Shown in pieces: positions 34,386 to 42,748 of a DNA stretch of 64,000 bases (the stretch's first letter is position 1; each line of letters starts with the position of its first letter). The DNA comes from Knufia peltigerae. Lineage: Eukaryota; Ascomycota; Eurotiomycetes; Chaetothyriales; Trichomeriaceae. A program made the translations under genes and the position numbers. The notes under the pieces were generated by a model that saw only the letters and a list, made by a program, of their open reading frames with translations, did no database searches and was not told the origin of the DNA. The DNA lies in the NCBI GenBank assembly GCA_030247855.1, contig JAPDRN010000153.1, forward strand, positions 1-64,000, read 5' to 3'.

Positions 34386-35635
34386 GACGCAGGCGCCAGG
34401 CCATCGGCCAGGGTGCGCCGGTAGGCCAGCAGCGCAGGCAGCAGGCCTGCGACCGCGCTGATCAACAGCACGCCACCCACCCAGGCCAGTTCGCGCGCGT
34501 CCGGCCAGACGTGGGTGATCGACAGACCGAAATTGGCCAGCGCCCAGCTGCGCCCCACCACGCTGGCGCAGGTCAGCACGGCCAGCGCCAGCGCGCAGGC
34601 CATCGCTGCGGTGGCCACGGCTTCAACCACCAGCAGGCAGGCGACATAGGCCGGACGCGCACCGGCAGCGCGCAGCACCGCCATCTCACGGCGGCGCTCC
34701 TGCAGCGTCGATACCAGCAGCGCCATCAGCGAAACCATGCCCAGCAGCACCACCATCGCACTGATCAACTGCAGCGCGCGCTCGGCGGTACCCAGCGACT
34801 GCCACAGCTGCTGCAGGGTCACGCCGGGCAGGATGGCCTGCAGCGCTTCGTCTGGATACTCGTTGATGCTGCGCTGCACGCTGAACGTTGCGATGCGCGA
34901 GTTCAGGCCGAGCATGAAGGCGGTGATGCTGGTCGGGGTCAGGTCGAGCTGGCGCGCCTGCTCGGCACTGACATGCTGGCTGCGAAGCTGCACGCCGGAA
35001 CGCCAGTCGACATGGATCGCCTCGATCGCCGGCAGTGAAACCAGCACGGAAGAATCCACCGGCGTGCCGGTCCGCTGCAGGATGCCGACCACACGGAACG
35101 GTTTGTCGGCATGCGTGGCCAGCGTTACCGCACCGGTGCCATGGGCCAGCACGATGTCAGCGCCCACGCCGATGTGCGCCGCCTGTGCGACTTCCGCGCC
35201 GACCACGGCGTCGTACAGATCGTCGAACGGCTGGCCCTGCGCGAATGCCAACGGATGACCTGCGCCATGCCGGTAATGTTCAAAGTAACCGGCAGTGGTA
35301 CCGATCACCCGATAGCCCCGCCAGGAATCGCCCAATGACAGCGGCACTGCCCATTTCACCTGCGGCAGCGTGGACAGCTCCTGGTAGGACTGCCAGGACA
35401 CGTTGTTGGTCGGGTCGCCGATATGGAACACCGAATACAGCAGCAGGTTCACCGGCCCCGAGCGCGCGCCGACGATCAGGTCCGTACCCGAGACGGTGCT
35501 GGCAAAGCCCTCGTGGGCCTGCGTGCGGATGCGTTCCACCCCCAGCAGCAGGACCACGCTCAGAGTGATGACCAGCACGGTCAGGCTCACGCTCAGGGCG
35601 CGGCTGCGCAGGCTGGCCCAGGCCAACTCAAACAT
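34382..35635 (-). CDS. ABC transporter permease (FtsX/MacB-like fold)
   Basis: 417 residues from the ATG at 35635 (a GTG two codons earlier is possible); it overlaps the ATPase stop by 8 bases. Topology is one N-terminal transmembrane segment (ALSVSLTVLVITLSVVLLLG), a large periplasmic domain (~45-265) and three C-terminal segments (LISAMVVLLGMVSLMALLVS, AVATAAMACALALAVLTCAS, WVGGVLLISAVAGLLPALLA). It has the coupling motif RRREMAVLRAAGA. This is type VII (mechanotransmission) ABC architecture rather than a channel importer, so it may drive release of periplasmic or lipoprotein cargo. Confidence 0.88.
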   Translation of the reverse strand: MFELAWASLRSRALSVSLTVLVITLSVVLLLGVERIRTQAHEGFASTVSGTDLIVGARSGPVNLLLYSVFHIGDPTNNVSWQSYQELSTLPQVKWAVPLSLGDSWRGYRVIGTTAGYFEHYRHGAGHPLAFAQGQPFDDLYDAVVGAEVAQAAHIGVGADIVLAHGTGAVTLATHADKPFRVVGILQRTGTPVDSSVLVSLPAIEAIHVDWRSGVQLRSQHVSAEQARQLDLTPTSITAFMLGLNSRIATFSVQRSINEYPDEALQAILPGVTLQQLWQSLGTAERALQLISAMVVLLGMVSLMALLVSTLQERRREMAVLRAAGARPAYVACLLVVEAVATAAMACALALAVLTCASVVGRSWALANFGLSITHVWPDARELAWVGGVLLISAVAGLLPALLAYRRTLADGLAPAS

Positions 35636-36323
35636 GTGCACCCCCTGCCCGGTTCAGATCACCCAGCGACAACACCTGGTCGAACAATGGCTGCAGGCGG
35701 TCATCGTGGCTGACCACCAGCGCGGTGGTGCCGGCGGCGCGGCACTGCGCGGACATCAGCTGCAGGAAGGCCGTGGCCGCGTCGGGGTCCAGCGCCGAAG
35801 TCGGTTCGTCGGCCAGCAGTACCGCTGGGCGGCCGATCAAGGCACGGGCAGCGGCAACGCGCTGCTGCTGGCCGACACTGAGTGTGCCCGCCGCGCGCGG
35901 CATCAGTGCCGGGTCCAGCTGCAGCGTGCGCAGCAGGCGCGCGATTTCCGCGTCCAGCCCACCTTCGATGCGCGCGTTGCGCAGTGGCGAAAAGCGCACG
36001 CCCAAGGCGATGTTGTTGCGCACGCTCAGGAATGGCAGCAGGTTGAACTGCTGGAAGATCACGCCCAGCTGATCGGCGCGGAAACGATCACGCGCGGCGG
36101 CACCGAGCCTGTTCACCGCTTGGCCGGCGACACGGATGCTGCCGCGGCCCGGCAGCAGGATGCCCGCCAGCAGGCCCAGCAACGTGCTCTTGCCCGAGCC
36201 GCTGGCACCGCGCAGCAGCACGCTGCTGCCGGCGCGAACCTGCAACTGTGCGATGTCCAGCACCGCGCGCCCTGCATAGCTGAACTGCACGCCCTGCAGG
36301 TCGATGATGGCCGCTTCGTTCAT
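35628..36323 (-). CDS. ABC transporter ATP-binding protein (LolD/MacB type)
   Basis: 231 residues with Walker A GASGSGKST (~40-48), Q loop in LGVIFQQFNLLPFLSV, signature LSVGQQQRVAAARALI, Walker B AVLLADEPTSALD and the switch His in VVSHDDR. It pairs with the following permease and starts inside the stop of the ZrgA-like gene (36320-36323 overlap). It powers the predicted zinc-acquisition system. Confidence 0.93.
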   Translation of the reverse strand: MNEAAIIDLQGVQFSYAGRAVLDIAQLQVRAGSSVLLRGASGSGKSTLLGLLAGILLPGRGSIRVAGQAVNRLGAAARDRFRADQLGVIFQQFNLLPFLSVRNNIALGVRFSPLRNARIEGGLDAEIARLLRTLQLDPALMPRAAGTLSVGQQQRVAAARALIGRPAVLLADEPTSALDPDAATAFLQLMSAQCRAAGTTALVVSHDDRLQPLFDQVLSLGDLNRAGGAHV

Positions 36324-36853
36324 GGCGCCAGCGGCACCCGCAGGCTGTCGGCGGTCACCACGCTGCGGCCTTGCCCGGTCGACGTTGCGGTATTGACGAT
36401 CACCTCATGCAGCCCCGGAAACAGCGTCGGCAGCGGCAATGCCAGCCCACGCAATGCCGCCGGGTTGGCGCAGTGGTAGCGCAGTGCTGCGGTGAATCCG
36501 GCGTGCGTGTGCTGGCCAGGCTGCGTTGCCACTGCCACTGGCGCAAAGCCCTCCGCAGTCGCCTCGGCATGGTCCAGCCGGCACTGCGCAGCGCTCGGCA
36601 ACGTGACCCAGCTGCCGCTCTGCAGGATCGACCGCGCCCGCGCCAATGCGGCCTGTTCGCGGCTGTCGGCGGGTGGTCGTTCGAAATCGAGGATGCCGAT
36701 GCCTGGCGCACGCAGTGCCAGCTCCAGCGCTCCCTGGTCCACGGCCAGATCGACATCGGCCTGGCCATGGACGTGTGCATCGTGATGGCGCACGTCGTGG
36801 GCGTTCGCAGAATGAGCAGCAAGCAGCAGTAGAAGGGCGGCAAAACGTTTCAT
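36320..36853 (-). CDS. DUF2796 / ZrgA-family zinc-binding periplasmic protein
   Basis: 177 residues. Signal peptide MKRFAALLLLLAAHSANAHD, then a His-rich mature N-terminus (HDVRHHDAHVHGQADVDLAV) typical of DUF2796 proteins. Further motifs are GIGILDFERPP, CRLDHAEATAEG and FTAALRYHCANP. ZrgA of Vibrio, a DUF2796 protein, belongs to an operon for zinc uptake with ABC and DUF3299 partners, the same set as here. SD GGAG lies 8 bases before the ATG. First gene of a six-gene coupled operon under a Zur-like box. Confidence 0.85.
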   Translation of the reverse strand: MKRFAALLLLLAAHSANAHDVRHHDAHVHGQADVDLAVDQGALELALRAPGIGILDFERPPADSREQAALARARSILQSGSWVTLPSAAQCRLDHAEATAEGFAPVAVATQPGQHTHAGFTAALRYHCANPAALRGLALPLPTLFPGLHEVIVNTATSTGQGRSVVTADSLRVPLAP

Positions 36854-36868
36854 GGGGCGGCTCCGTAT

Positions 36869-36883
36869 TGTTACTATATAACA
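36869..36883. promoter_or_regulatory. Zur-box candidate between ZrgA-like and MerC-like genes
   Basis: TGTTA-CTATA-TAACA. On the minus strand it reads ATGTTATATAGTAACA, differing from the enterobacterial Zur core ATGTTATA-N-TATAACAT at two or three positions. The minus-strand -10 (TATAGT, 36878-36873) is inside it. The same TGTTA-N5-TAACA arrangement recurs at 39612. Confidence 0.75.
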
Positions 36884-36885
36884 TC

Positions 36886-37362
36886 ATGGACCACATCCCG
36901 ACCTCGCCCGCAAGGGCCCGCGCCCAGCCGCCAGCTTCGGCACGCTGGCATCCCCGCTTCGATCTGGCAGGCGCCTGGCTGTCGCTGGCCTGTGCCGCGC
37001 ATTGCGTGGCCCTGCCCTTGCTGCTGGCCTTCACGCCCGTGGCGATGATGGCGCTGCGCTCGTTCCAGCACCCTGGCCACGCGGCGATGACCGCACTGCT
37101 GGTGATGTCGCGCTGGGAGTGGCTGTTCGCGCTGCTGGCCTCGACGATCGCCCTGCTCAGCACCGCCGCCGGCCAGCGCCGCCATCAGCGGGCACTGCCG
37201 CTGTGCGTGGCCCTTGCAGGCGCGATCCTGCTGCTGTCCGCCTCGCTGTACCTGCCATTGAAGGAATCGCTGCTCTGGCATGGCGCTGCCACCGCCTGCG
37301 GTGGGGTGATGCTGGCCGTGGCACATCTGCGCAACCGGCGGGCCCTGCGGTCCGCCGGCTGA
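36886..37362 (+). CDS. MerC-domain inner-membrane protein
   Basis: 158 residues from the ATG at 36886. Four hydrophobic segments, with CAAHCVALPLLLAF in the first carrying the MerC-type Cys/His pair, then WEWLFALLASTIALLSTAAG, ALPLCVALAGAILLLSASLY and HGAATACGGVMLAVA. MerC proteins move Hg(II) or other thiophilic metals across the inner membrane. The context (shared Zur-like box with the ZrgA operon, no mer genes) points to zinc. The ATG is 3 bases past the box and no SD exists, so translation may be leaderless. Confidence 0.8.
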   Translation: MDHIPTSPARARAQPPASARWHPRFDLAGAWLSLACAAHCVALPLLLAFTPVAMMALRSFQHPGHAAMTALLVMSRWEWLFALLASTIALLSTAAGQRRHQRALPLCVALAGAILLLSASLYLPLKESLLWHGAATACGGVMLAVAHLRNRRALRSAG

Positions 37363-37369
37363 TGACCCT

Positions 37370-39571
37370 TTAGAACCGGTAGCCGACCTCGGCGCCGACA
37401 ATGCGCGGGCTGTCCACTGGCCCGTAGTAGTTGCCGTCCCGGCCGAAGGCCAGGTTGTCGAAGATCAGACCGTTGATGCGGCGCTTGTCGGTCAGGTTCT
37501 GCACGAACACGCGCGTGCTCCACGGGCCCCGCTCGTAACCCAGCTGCACGCCCAGCACGGCCACGGCCGGCTGGAACGCGCGGTTGCGCTCATCCAGCGC
37601 GCTGGAACCGGTGAACTGCGATTCCACCCGGGCGTAGATGCCGGAGTCGAACTGATACCGCGCTGCCAGGTAGCCGGTGTAGTGCGGCGTCAGCTTGACC
37701 CGCTTGCCGTGCAGGTTCTCCTGCGGGCTGACCCACAGCTTGGTGTACGTGGCATCGACATAGCCGACATTGGCCATCACCGTGAACCCCGGCGCGACTT
37801 CAAATACGCCTTCCAGTTCCGCACCGCGCGACCGTATCGAGGCATCCGAGCTCACGTAGTCGGAGGAGATCGGCCGACCGTTGGCATCGGTGGCCACCTG
37901 GATTTCCTGCCAGTTGTCCGAGCTGATATGGAACAGGGCGCCGCCGATATGGCCACGGCCGCCCGCCAGGTTCATCTTGAAGCCCACTTCATGGCTCCAC
38001 ATGCGTTCGGATTCGTAGCGCAGCACCTTGTCGTTGATCACATAGCTCTGCGCGGCGGCTAGGTTGAAGCCACCGGGAATATAGCCCTTGGCCGAGGCCG
38101 CATAGAACGACAGATCATTGCTGGCGTCATAGCGCAGCGAGACGCGCGGCAACGTGGCTGAGAACGTATGCGCCAGGGCTGCGTCGCGGTAGCGCACCAG
38201 GCCCCCCGCACCCAGGTCGAGGAATCCGGCACGCTGCTCGGTGGAGCGGCGGGCCTGCTCGTGGCGGATGCCGAGGCTGGCGGTCAGCTTCGGCAATGCC
38301 GGCAGCGTGTAGCTGGCGGTGGCGAAAACACTGTAGTCCTCACCCTTGGAGGTCTGCCGCGGCGCCAGGTTGTAACTGTCCAGCCCGCGCAGTGCCGGGC
38401 CGACGAAGGTGCCCTGGATCGAATCCTTGTCGATGCGGTAGGTCGATACACCGGCCATCCAGGTCAGCGCCTGATCGCTGGGCGAGCTGAAGCGCGCCTC
38501 GGCATTCCATGCATCCTTCTTGTCGTAGATGTAGCCGGCCAGCGCGGAGCTGGCGGTCATGTCGAAGTCATAGCCAGCCGAGGTGGTTTCCTCGCTGCGG
38601 TACGAGGCGGCGACATCCAGGGTGCCGGACTGCAGTTGCCACTGCGCGCTGAGGCCTGCAACGGTCTCATCCTTTTCGGTGCGCTTGGGCGCATCGTTGA
38701 TGTAGGTGAAATCACCTGCATGGCGGCCACCATTGAGGCGGTCGCCATAGGTGCGGTTGTACAGGCCGGTATCCAGCGGCAGGTACTCGTACTCGAACAT
38801 GCCCGGCGCGCGCGTGCGCAGGTGATAGGCCAAGGCGTTGACGGTCACGTAATCGCTGGGGCGCCAGCGCAGCTTGCCCTGCAGGTAACCTTCTTTCACT
38901 TCGCCGCGCGCACCGTACGGGGTCAGGTTCTTCAGGTGGGCATCCTCATCGGACCCCATGAACGCCACCGAGCCCGACAGCGTGCCGTCCTTGCTCAGCG
39001 GGCCCGCCAGGAAGCCATCCACGGCCGTACCGTTGCCGTTGCCGAACCAGGTGCTGCGCATGTTCACCTCACCCTCGCGGGTATCGGCCGGGCCGCGCGT
39101 ACGCACCAGCACCAGCCCGGATTCGCTGTTGGCGCCGTACAGGGTGCCCTGCGGCCCCCGCAGCACCTCGACCGACTCAACCTGGTTGAGTACCGCATTG
39201 CTCAGCTCGCGGAACGGAATGCCATCGATGTAGACCGACGCGCGGTTGACCAGGAAAGGATTGGATTCGATGCCGCGGATGGAAATGAACATGTTGCTCA
39301 GCTGGCCCATCACGTTGAACTTCACGTTGGGGGCCAGCTTGTCCAGGTCACGGAACTCGGTGACACCGGCTTCTTTCAGCGCCTGCCGGTCAAGCACGGT
39401 CACCGACAGGTCACTTTTCAGGTAGGGCGTATCGCGCTTGGAGCCGGTGACCACCACGCCATCGAGGGTGGTGGCATCGGCGGACTGCGCGTGGACGGGA
39501 AGAACAGGAACGAGCAACGACGCTGCGACGAGGGCAACGGAGGAAACGGGGGCTTTCAAGGGAAACCTCAT
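37370..39571 (-). CDS. TonB-dependent receptor, predicted zinc/metallophore uptake (FyuA-like)
   Basis: 733 residues. Signal peptide to about 28 (PVHAQS), TonB box region TTLDGVVVTGSKRDTPYLK, plug with FISIRGIESNPFLVNRASVY, IDGIPFRELSNAVLNQVESV and EVLRGPQGTLYGANSESGLV, and a barrel ending GAEVGYRF with terminal Phe. There is no STN domain. The plug style resembles the yersiniabactin receptor FyuA/FptA group. It is convergent with the MerC-like gene, and a second Zur-like box lies 41-55 bases upstream of its start. Expected to import zinc or a zinc-metallophore complex. Confidence 0.9.
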   Translation of the reverse strand: MRFPLKAPVSSVALVAASLLVPVLPVHAQSADATTLDGVVVTGSKRDTPYLKSDLSVTVLDRQALKEAGVTEFRDLDKLAPNVKFNVMGQLSNMFISIRGIESNPFLVNRASVYIDGIPFRELSNAVLNQVESVEVLRGPQGTLYGANSESGLVLVRTRGPADTREGEVNMRSTWFGNGNGTAVDGFLAGPLSKDGTLSGSVAFMGSDEDAHLKNLTPYGARGEVKEGYLQGKLRWRPSDYVTVNALAYHLRTRAPGMFEYEYLPLDTGLYNRTYGDRLNGGRHAGDFTYINDAPKRTEKDETVAGLSAQWQLQSGTLDVAASYRSEETTSAGYDFDMTASSALAGYIYDKKDAWNAEARFSSPSDQALTWMAGVSTYRIDKDSIQGTFVGPALRGLDSYNLAPRQTSKGEDYSVFATASYTLPALPKLTASLGIRHEQARRSTEQRAGFLDLGAGGLVRYRDAALAHTFSATLPRVSLRYDASNDLSFYAASAKGYIPGGFNLAAAQSYVINDKVLRYESERMWSHEVGFKMNLAGGRGHIGGALFHISSDNWQEIQVATDANGRPISSDYVSSDASIRSRGAELEGVFEVAPGFTVMANVGYVDATYTKLWVSPQENLHGKRVKLTPHYTGYLAARYQFDSGIYARVESQFTGSSALDERNRAFQPAVAVLGVQLGYERGPWSTRVFVQNLTDKRRINGLIFDNLAFGRDGNYYGPVDSPRIVGAEVGYRF

Positions 39572-39611
39572 GAGGAACGGAAACGCGCCTGGCGGGCCGG
39601 CTGGCGCAAAC

Positions 39612-39626
39612 TGTTATCCTGTAACA
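39612..39626. promoter_or_regulatory. Second Zur-box candidate, TonB receptor / AraC intergenic region
   Basis: TGTTA-TCCTG-TAACA, the same half-sites and spacing as the palindrome at 36869. It sits in the core-promoter distance of the receptor gene and 57 bases before the AraC gene. Confidence 0.7.
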
Positions 39627-39682
39627 TTCGACGCTCGCCGCCACTCCATTGCAGTCAGCGCCGCTCCATTCCTGGATCCGCC

Positions 39683-40600
39683 ATGCCCGCCCTCGCCGAC
39701 CAGTTGCACCGGGAAGCCGCCCAGCCCATGGAGGGAACCGTGACCAGCGAGAATGGCTCGGTCGTTCTGCTGCGCCATGGCTTCCAGGCCAGCGAAGGCC
39801 CCATGGGGCATCCGCACCAGCTGCGCCTGGGCCTGCTGCTGGCCGGCGGCGGCAACCTGTACCAGCGCACCACTGCCGGGGTCCTGCAGGCGCCGTGGCA
39901 TCCGGGCCAGTTCAACGTGGTACTGCCCGGCGATCATGGGCACTACGCCAGCCCTGCGGTGGAGCTGCTGGGAATGGCCATCGATACCGCGCAGTGGCGT
40001 GACACGCTTGGCGGCTTCCCGGACGTCCCCTCCCTTTCCCTGCGGTTGCATCGCGACCCGGTCATCGCCTCCGTACTGCACGCGCTATGGTCCAGCGCAC
40101 AGGTTGACGCCTGCGTGCCCGGCTTCCTGCAGTACGGTGCAGAGGTAGTGGTGCGGCGATTGGTCCAGCTTGCCGGCCATCCGCCCGCCCGGCCACGCGT
40201 GGCCGCACCGCTGTCATCGCGGCAGCTGCGCCAGCTGCAGGGCTTCATCGATGAACACCGTTCGCAGCCGCTGGATGTCGCAGCACTGGCCGGCGTACTC
40301 GGCATGGAACCGGCCACCTTCAGCCGCGCGCTGCGCGCCGCCACCGGCATGCCACCGTATGCCTACCTGACCCAGCAGCGCATGCAGTGGGCGCAGTGTG
40401 CGTTGTCCGCAGGGCAGAGCGTCACCGAGGTTGCGCTTGCCTGCGGCTACGCCAATCCCAGCAAGTTCGCCGCGGCCTTCCGGCGTGTGGCCGGTTGCAC
40501 GCCCAGCGCGTGGGCCGCGCAAGGCGCCACCCACCAAGGCCCTATCCGTCGAACGGACGTTGACCCAGCGTCTTCGTCACGTGGTCGACGGAACAGATGA
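39683..40600 (+). CDS. AraC-family transcriptional regulator
   Basis: 305 residues from the ATG at 39683. The frame is open back to 38168, but that part is antisense to the receptor gene and is not counted. The C-terminal two-HTH AraC domain is clear: LQGFIDEHRSQPLDVAALAG, METATFSRALRAATG-like EPATFSRALRAATGMPPYAY, and VTEVALACGYANPSKFAAAF. The N-terminal half is a ligand-binding domain. The divergent layout with a FyuA-like receptor parallels the YbtA-FyuA and PchR-FptA pairs, where the regulator senses the incoming metal-chelator complex. Confidence 0.9.
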   Translation: MPALADQLHREAAQPMEGTVTSENGSVVLLRHGFQASEGPMGHPHQLRLGLLLAGGGNLYQRTTAGVLQAPWHPGQFNVVLPGDHGHYASPAVELLGMAIDTAQWRDTLGGFPDVPSLSLRLHRDPVIASVLHALWSSAQVDACVPGFLQYGAEVVVRRLVQLAGHPPARPRVAAPLSSRQLRQLQGFIDEHRSQPLDVAALAGVLGMEPATFSRALRAATGMPPYAYLTQQRMQWAQCALSAGQSVTEVALACGYANPSKFAAAFRRVAGCTPSAWAAQGATHQGPIRRTDVDPASSSRGRRNR

Positions 40601-40735
40601 TGCGCGCGGCCAGCGCGGTGTCCAGGACGCCGGAAGGGCATGAGCAGACCTGACGGTTCGGTAATGTCCGGGTCAGGGCGATGACAGGCACTGCCCCGCA
40701 GGCTGTCGTTCACTTTCTTCCCGCGGTGAACCTCG

Positions 40736-41113
40736 ATGTCGCACTCCCTGTTCCGCCCTGCTTCGTTGGCCGTGCTGATGCTCGGCCTGGCCGCAGCACC
40801 GTGGGCACTGGCCCATCCCAGCCTGGTGCGTTCCTCCCCGGCGGCGGGTGCCACCGTGGCTCCCGCCAACCAGATCGAACTGCAGTTCAGTGAACGGGTA
40901 CTGCCGCGTGCCACCCGCATAGAACTGCGCATGGCCCATGGCCGCCTGCAGATGGCCATACCCACGGCCTCGCAGCAGGTCTCCGCCGACGGACACACGC
41001 TCCGTGCCGGCTTCGCAACGCCCCTGTCCGCCGGCGAATACCATCTGCAGTGGCGTGCGGTCGGCCAGGACAGCCACCCGATCACTGGTGATTACCGCTT
41101 CACTGTGAAATAA
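40736..41113 (+). CDS. copC: CopC-domain periplasmic copper protein
   Basis: 125 residues. Signal peptide ends PWALA, leaving an N-terminal His (HPSLVRSSPAAGAT), the usual first Cu(II) ligand of CopC. DSHPITGDYRF near the C-terminus supplies another His. Length is standard for CopC (YobA). It is followed 5 bases later by copD. There are no copA/copB neighbours, so it probably supports copper transfer to or from CopD. Confidence 0.9.
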   Translation: MSHSLFRPASLAVLMLGLAAAPWALAHPSLVRSSPAAGATVAPANQIELQFSERVLPRATRIELRMAHGRLQMAIPTASQQVSADGHTLRAGFATPLSAGEYHLQWRAVGQDSHPITGDYRFTVK

Positions 41114-41118
41114 GAGCA

Positions 41119-42006
41119 GTGGTGGACGAGCTCTCTCCCTATGGCCTGCGGCTGGCCCTGTACCTGCTGTCGATGCTGCTGTTCGGGAGGCTGCTGTTCG
41201 TGCGCCCGGCGCTGCCGCGCGGCATCTTCCTTCTATTGACCGCCGGTGCCCTCGCCCTGGTGGGGGTTGATGCGCTGGCACGCGTCTCCAGCCTGCTGGG
41301 TCTGCCAGCGGCCGACATCGACCGTGACACCGCGATCTGGTTCGCCACTGGCACGCCGGTGGGCGTTGCCACGACGCTGCGCGCATTGGCGTTGCTGCTG
41401 GCTTTCGTCCTGCTGCTGCCGACCGCAACGGTGCGGGGCGCGCGTCGGCTGGCACTGCTGGTACTTGCCGCAGCGGCCTTGGGCAGCCTGGCCTGGAATG
41501 GCCACGCCGTCGCCGGCGACGGGCTCGCTGGCGATCTGCGGCTCAGCGCCGGCATCGTGCACCTGCTTGCGGCGGGCACGTGGGTAGGAGCGATCGCCGC
41601 GTTCCTGCAGTTGGCGCTACGTCGCCAAGGGCCGGGCCTGCGTCATCGCACGCACCAGCTGTGGAAGGCCGCGCACCGCTTCGCCCTGCCAGGCACCGCC
41701 ATCGTCGGGTTGCTGGCGATGACCGGCACCTACAGCTACGTCGACCTGGGTGGCTCGCTGCACACCCTGACCGGCACCGCCCACGGGCGCTGGCTGCTGT
41801 TCAAGCTGGGCCTGGTTGCCGCGATGCTGCTGCTGGCGGCCCTGCACCGTTGGCGCCTGGTGCCTGCACTGGCCGTGGCGATCCACGCAGGCTGGCAACC
41901 CCGCCCCCTGCGATCGCTGCGCCGCAGCCTGGCCTGCGAGGCCACATTGGCGCTGCTGGTACTGGCCTGCGTGGCCGTGCTCGGCACCCTGGACCCGCTG
42001 GCATGA
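41119..42006 (+). CDS. copD: CopD-family copper transport membrane protein
   Basis: 295 residues starting at a GTG (41119; a second GTG follows directly). Eight hydrophobic segments. Family signature regions include LAWNGHAVAGDGLAGDLRLS, HLLAAGTWVGAIAAFLQLAL and HRFALPGTAIVGLLAMTGTY, with His residues in the membrane as in CopD/PcoD. Works with CopC in moving copper across the inner membrane. The two-component genes start 44 bases downstream on the same strand, so the four genes may be one operon. Confidence 0.9.
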   Translation: MVDELSPYGLRLALYLLSMLLFGRLLFVRPALPRGIFLLLTAGALALVGVDALARVSSLLGLPAADIDRDTAIWFATGTPVGVATTLRALALLLAFVLLLPTATVRGARRLALLVLAAAALGSLAWNGHAVAGDGLAGDLRLSAGIVHLLAAGTWVGAIAAFLQLALRRQGPGLRHRTHQLWKAAHRFALPGTAIVGLLAMTGTYSYVDLGGSLHTLTGTAHGRWLLFKLGLVAAMLLLAALHRWRLVPALAVAIHAGWQPRPLRSLRRSLACEATLALLVLACVAVLGTLDPLA

Positions 42007-42049
42007 ACAGCGCTCTGCTAGCCTGCGCCTGCATCTCTCCTGGTGAATC

Positions 42050-42748
42050 ATGAAGCTGCTGATCGTTGAAGATGAGCCGAAGACCGGCAGCTACCTGCGC
42101 CAAGGCCTCGTTGAAGCCGGCTACGTGGTGGATCTGGCCTGCGACGGCCTGGATGGACTGCATCTGGCCCAGAGCGGTGAGTACCACCTGGTCATCCTCG
42201 ACGTGATGCTGCCCAGGCTGGACGGTTGGAACGTGCTTTCGCGGTTGCGTGCCGGCGGCGACCAGGTGCCGGTACTGTTCCTGTCCGCGCGCAGCAGCAT
42301 CGCCGATCGGGTCCAGGGGCTGGAGCTGGGGGCCGATGACTACCTGGCCAAGCCGTTCGCCTTCGCCGAGCTGCTGGCCCGTGTGCGCACCCTGCTGCGG
42401 CGTGGCCAGGCAATGCCACTGGCCGAACGGATCGTGGTCGCCGACCTGGTGGTCGACACCCTGCGCCGGCGGGTGGAACGCAACGGCCAACGCATCACGC
42501 TCAGCCCGAAGGAATACACCCTGCTGGAACTGCTCGCACGTCGCCGTGGCGAAGTGCTGCCACGTTCGTTGATCGCCTCGCAGGTCTGGGACATGAATTT
42601 CGACAGTGATACCAACGTCATCGACGTGGCGATCCGCCGCCTGCGTGCGAAGATCGACGACGACTTCGTCGACAAGCTGATCGTGACGGTGCGCGGCATG
42701 GGCTACGTGCTGGAGGCACCCGAGGACGCCACGGCGCGCAATGCATGA
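42050..42748 (+). CDS. Heavy-metal response regulator, CusR/CopR type
   Basis: 232 residues. OmpR-family receiver with acidic EDE (7-9), phospho-acceptor Asp51 (LVILDVMLPRLDGW) and Lys in YLAKPF. A winged helix follows: LSPKEYTLLELLARRRGEVL, then SDTNVIDVAIRRLRAKIDD. The NVIDVAIRRLR wing and the KTGSYLRQGL start are typical of CusR/CopR/CzcR regulators. Its stop overlaps the kinase start (42745-42748). Probably activates copper-responsive genes including copCD. Confidence 0.9.
   Translation: MKLLIVEDEPKTGSYLRQGLVEAGYVVDLACDGLDGLHLAQSGEYHLVILDVMLPRLDGWNVLSRLRAGGDQVPVLFLSARSSIADRVQGLELGADDYLAKPFAFAELLARVRTLLRRGQAMPLAERIVVADLVVDTLRRRVERNGQRITLSPKEYTLLELLARRRGEVLPRSLIASQVWDMNFDSDTNVIDVAIRRLRAKIDDDFVDKLIVTVRGMGYVLEAPEDATARNA

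Noticed and set aside
36886..37362. The MerC-like gene as part of a mercury-resistance operon
   Set aside because: No merA, merT, merP or merR nearby, and the promoter carries a Zur-like box, so mercury transport is unlikely to be the main role.
38168..40600. An 810-codon plus-strand open frame spanning the reverse strand of the TonB receptor and the AraC gene
   Set aside because: The first ~500 codons are antisense to a full-length, motif-rich receptor and have no domain; only the part from 39683 is a credible protein.
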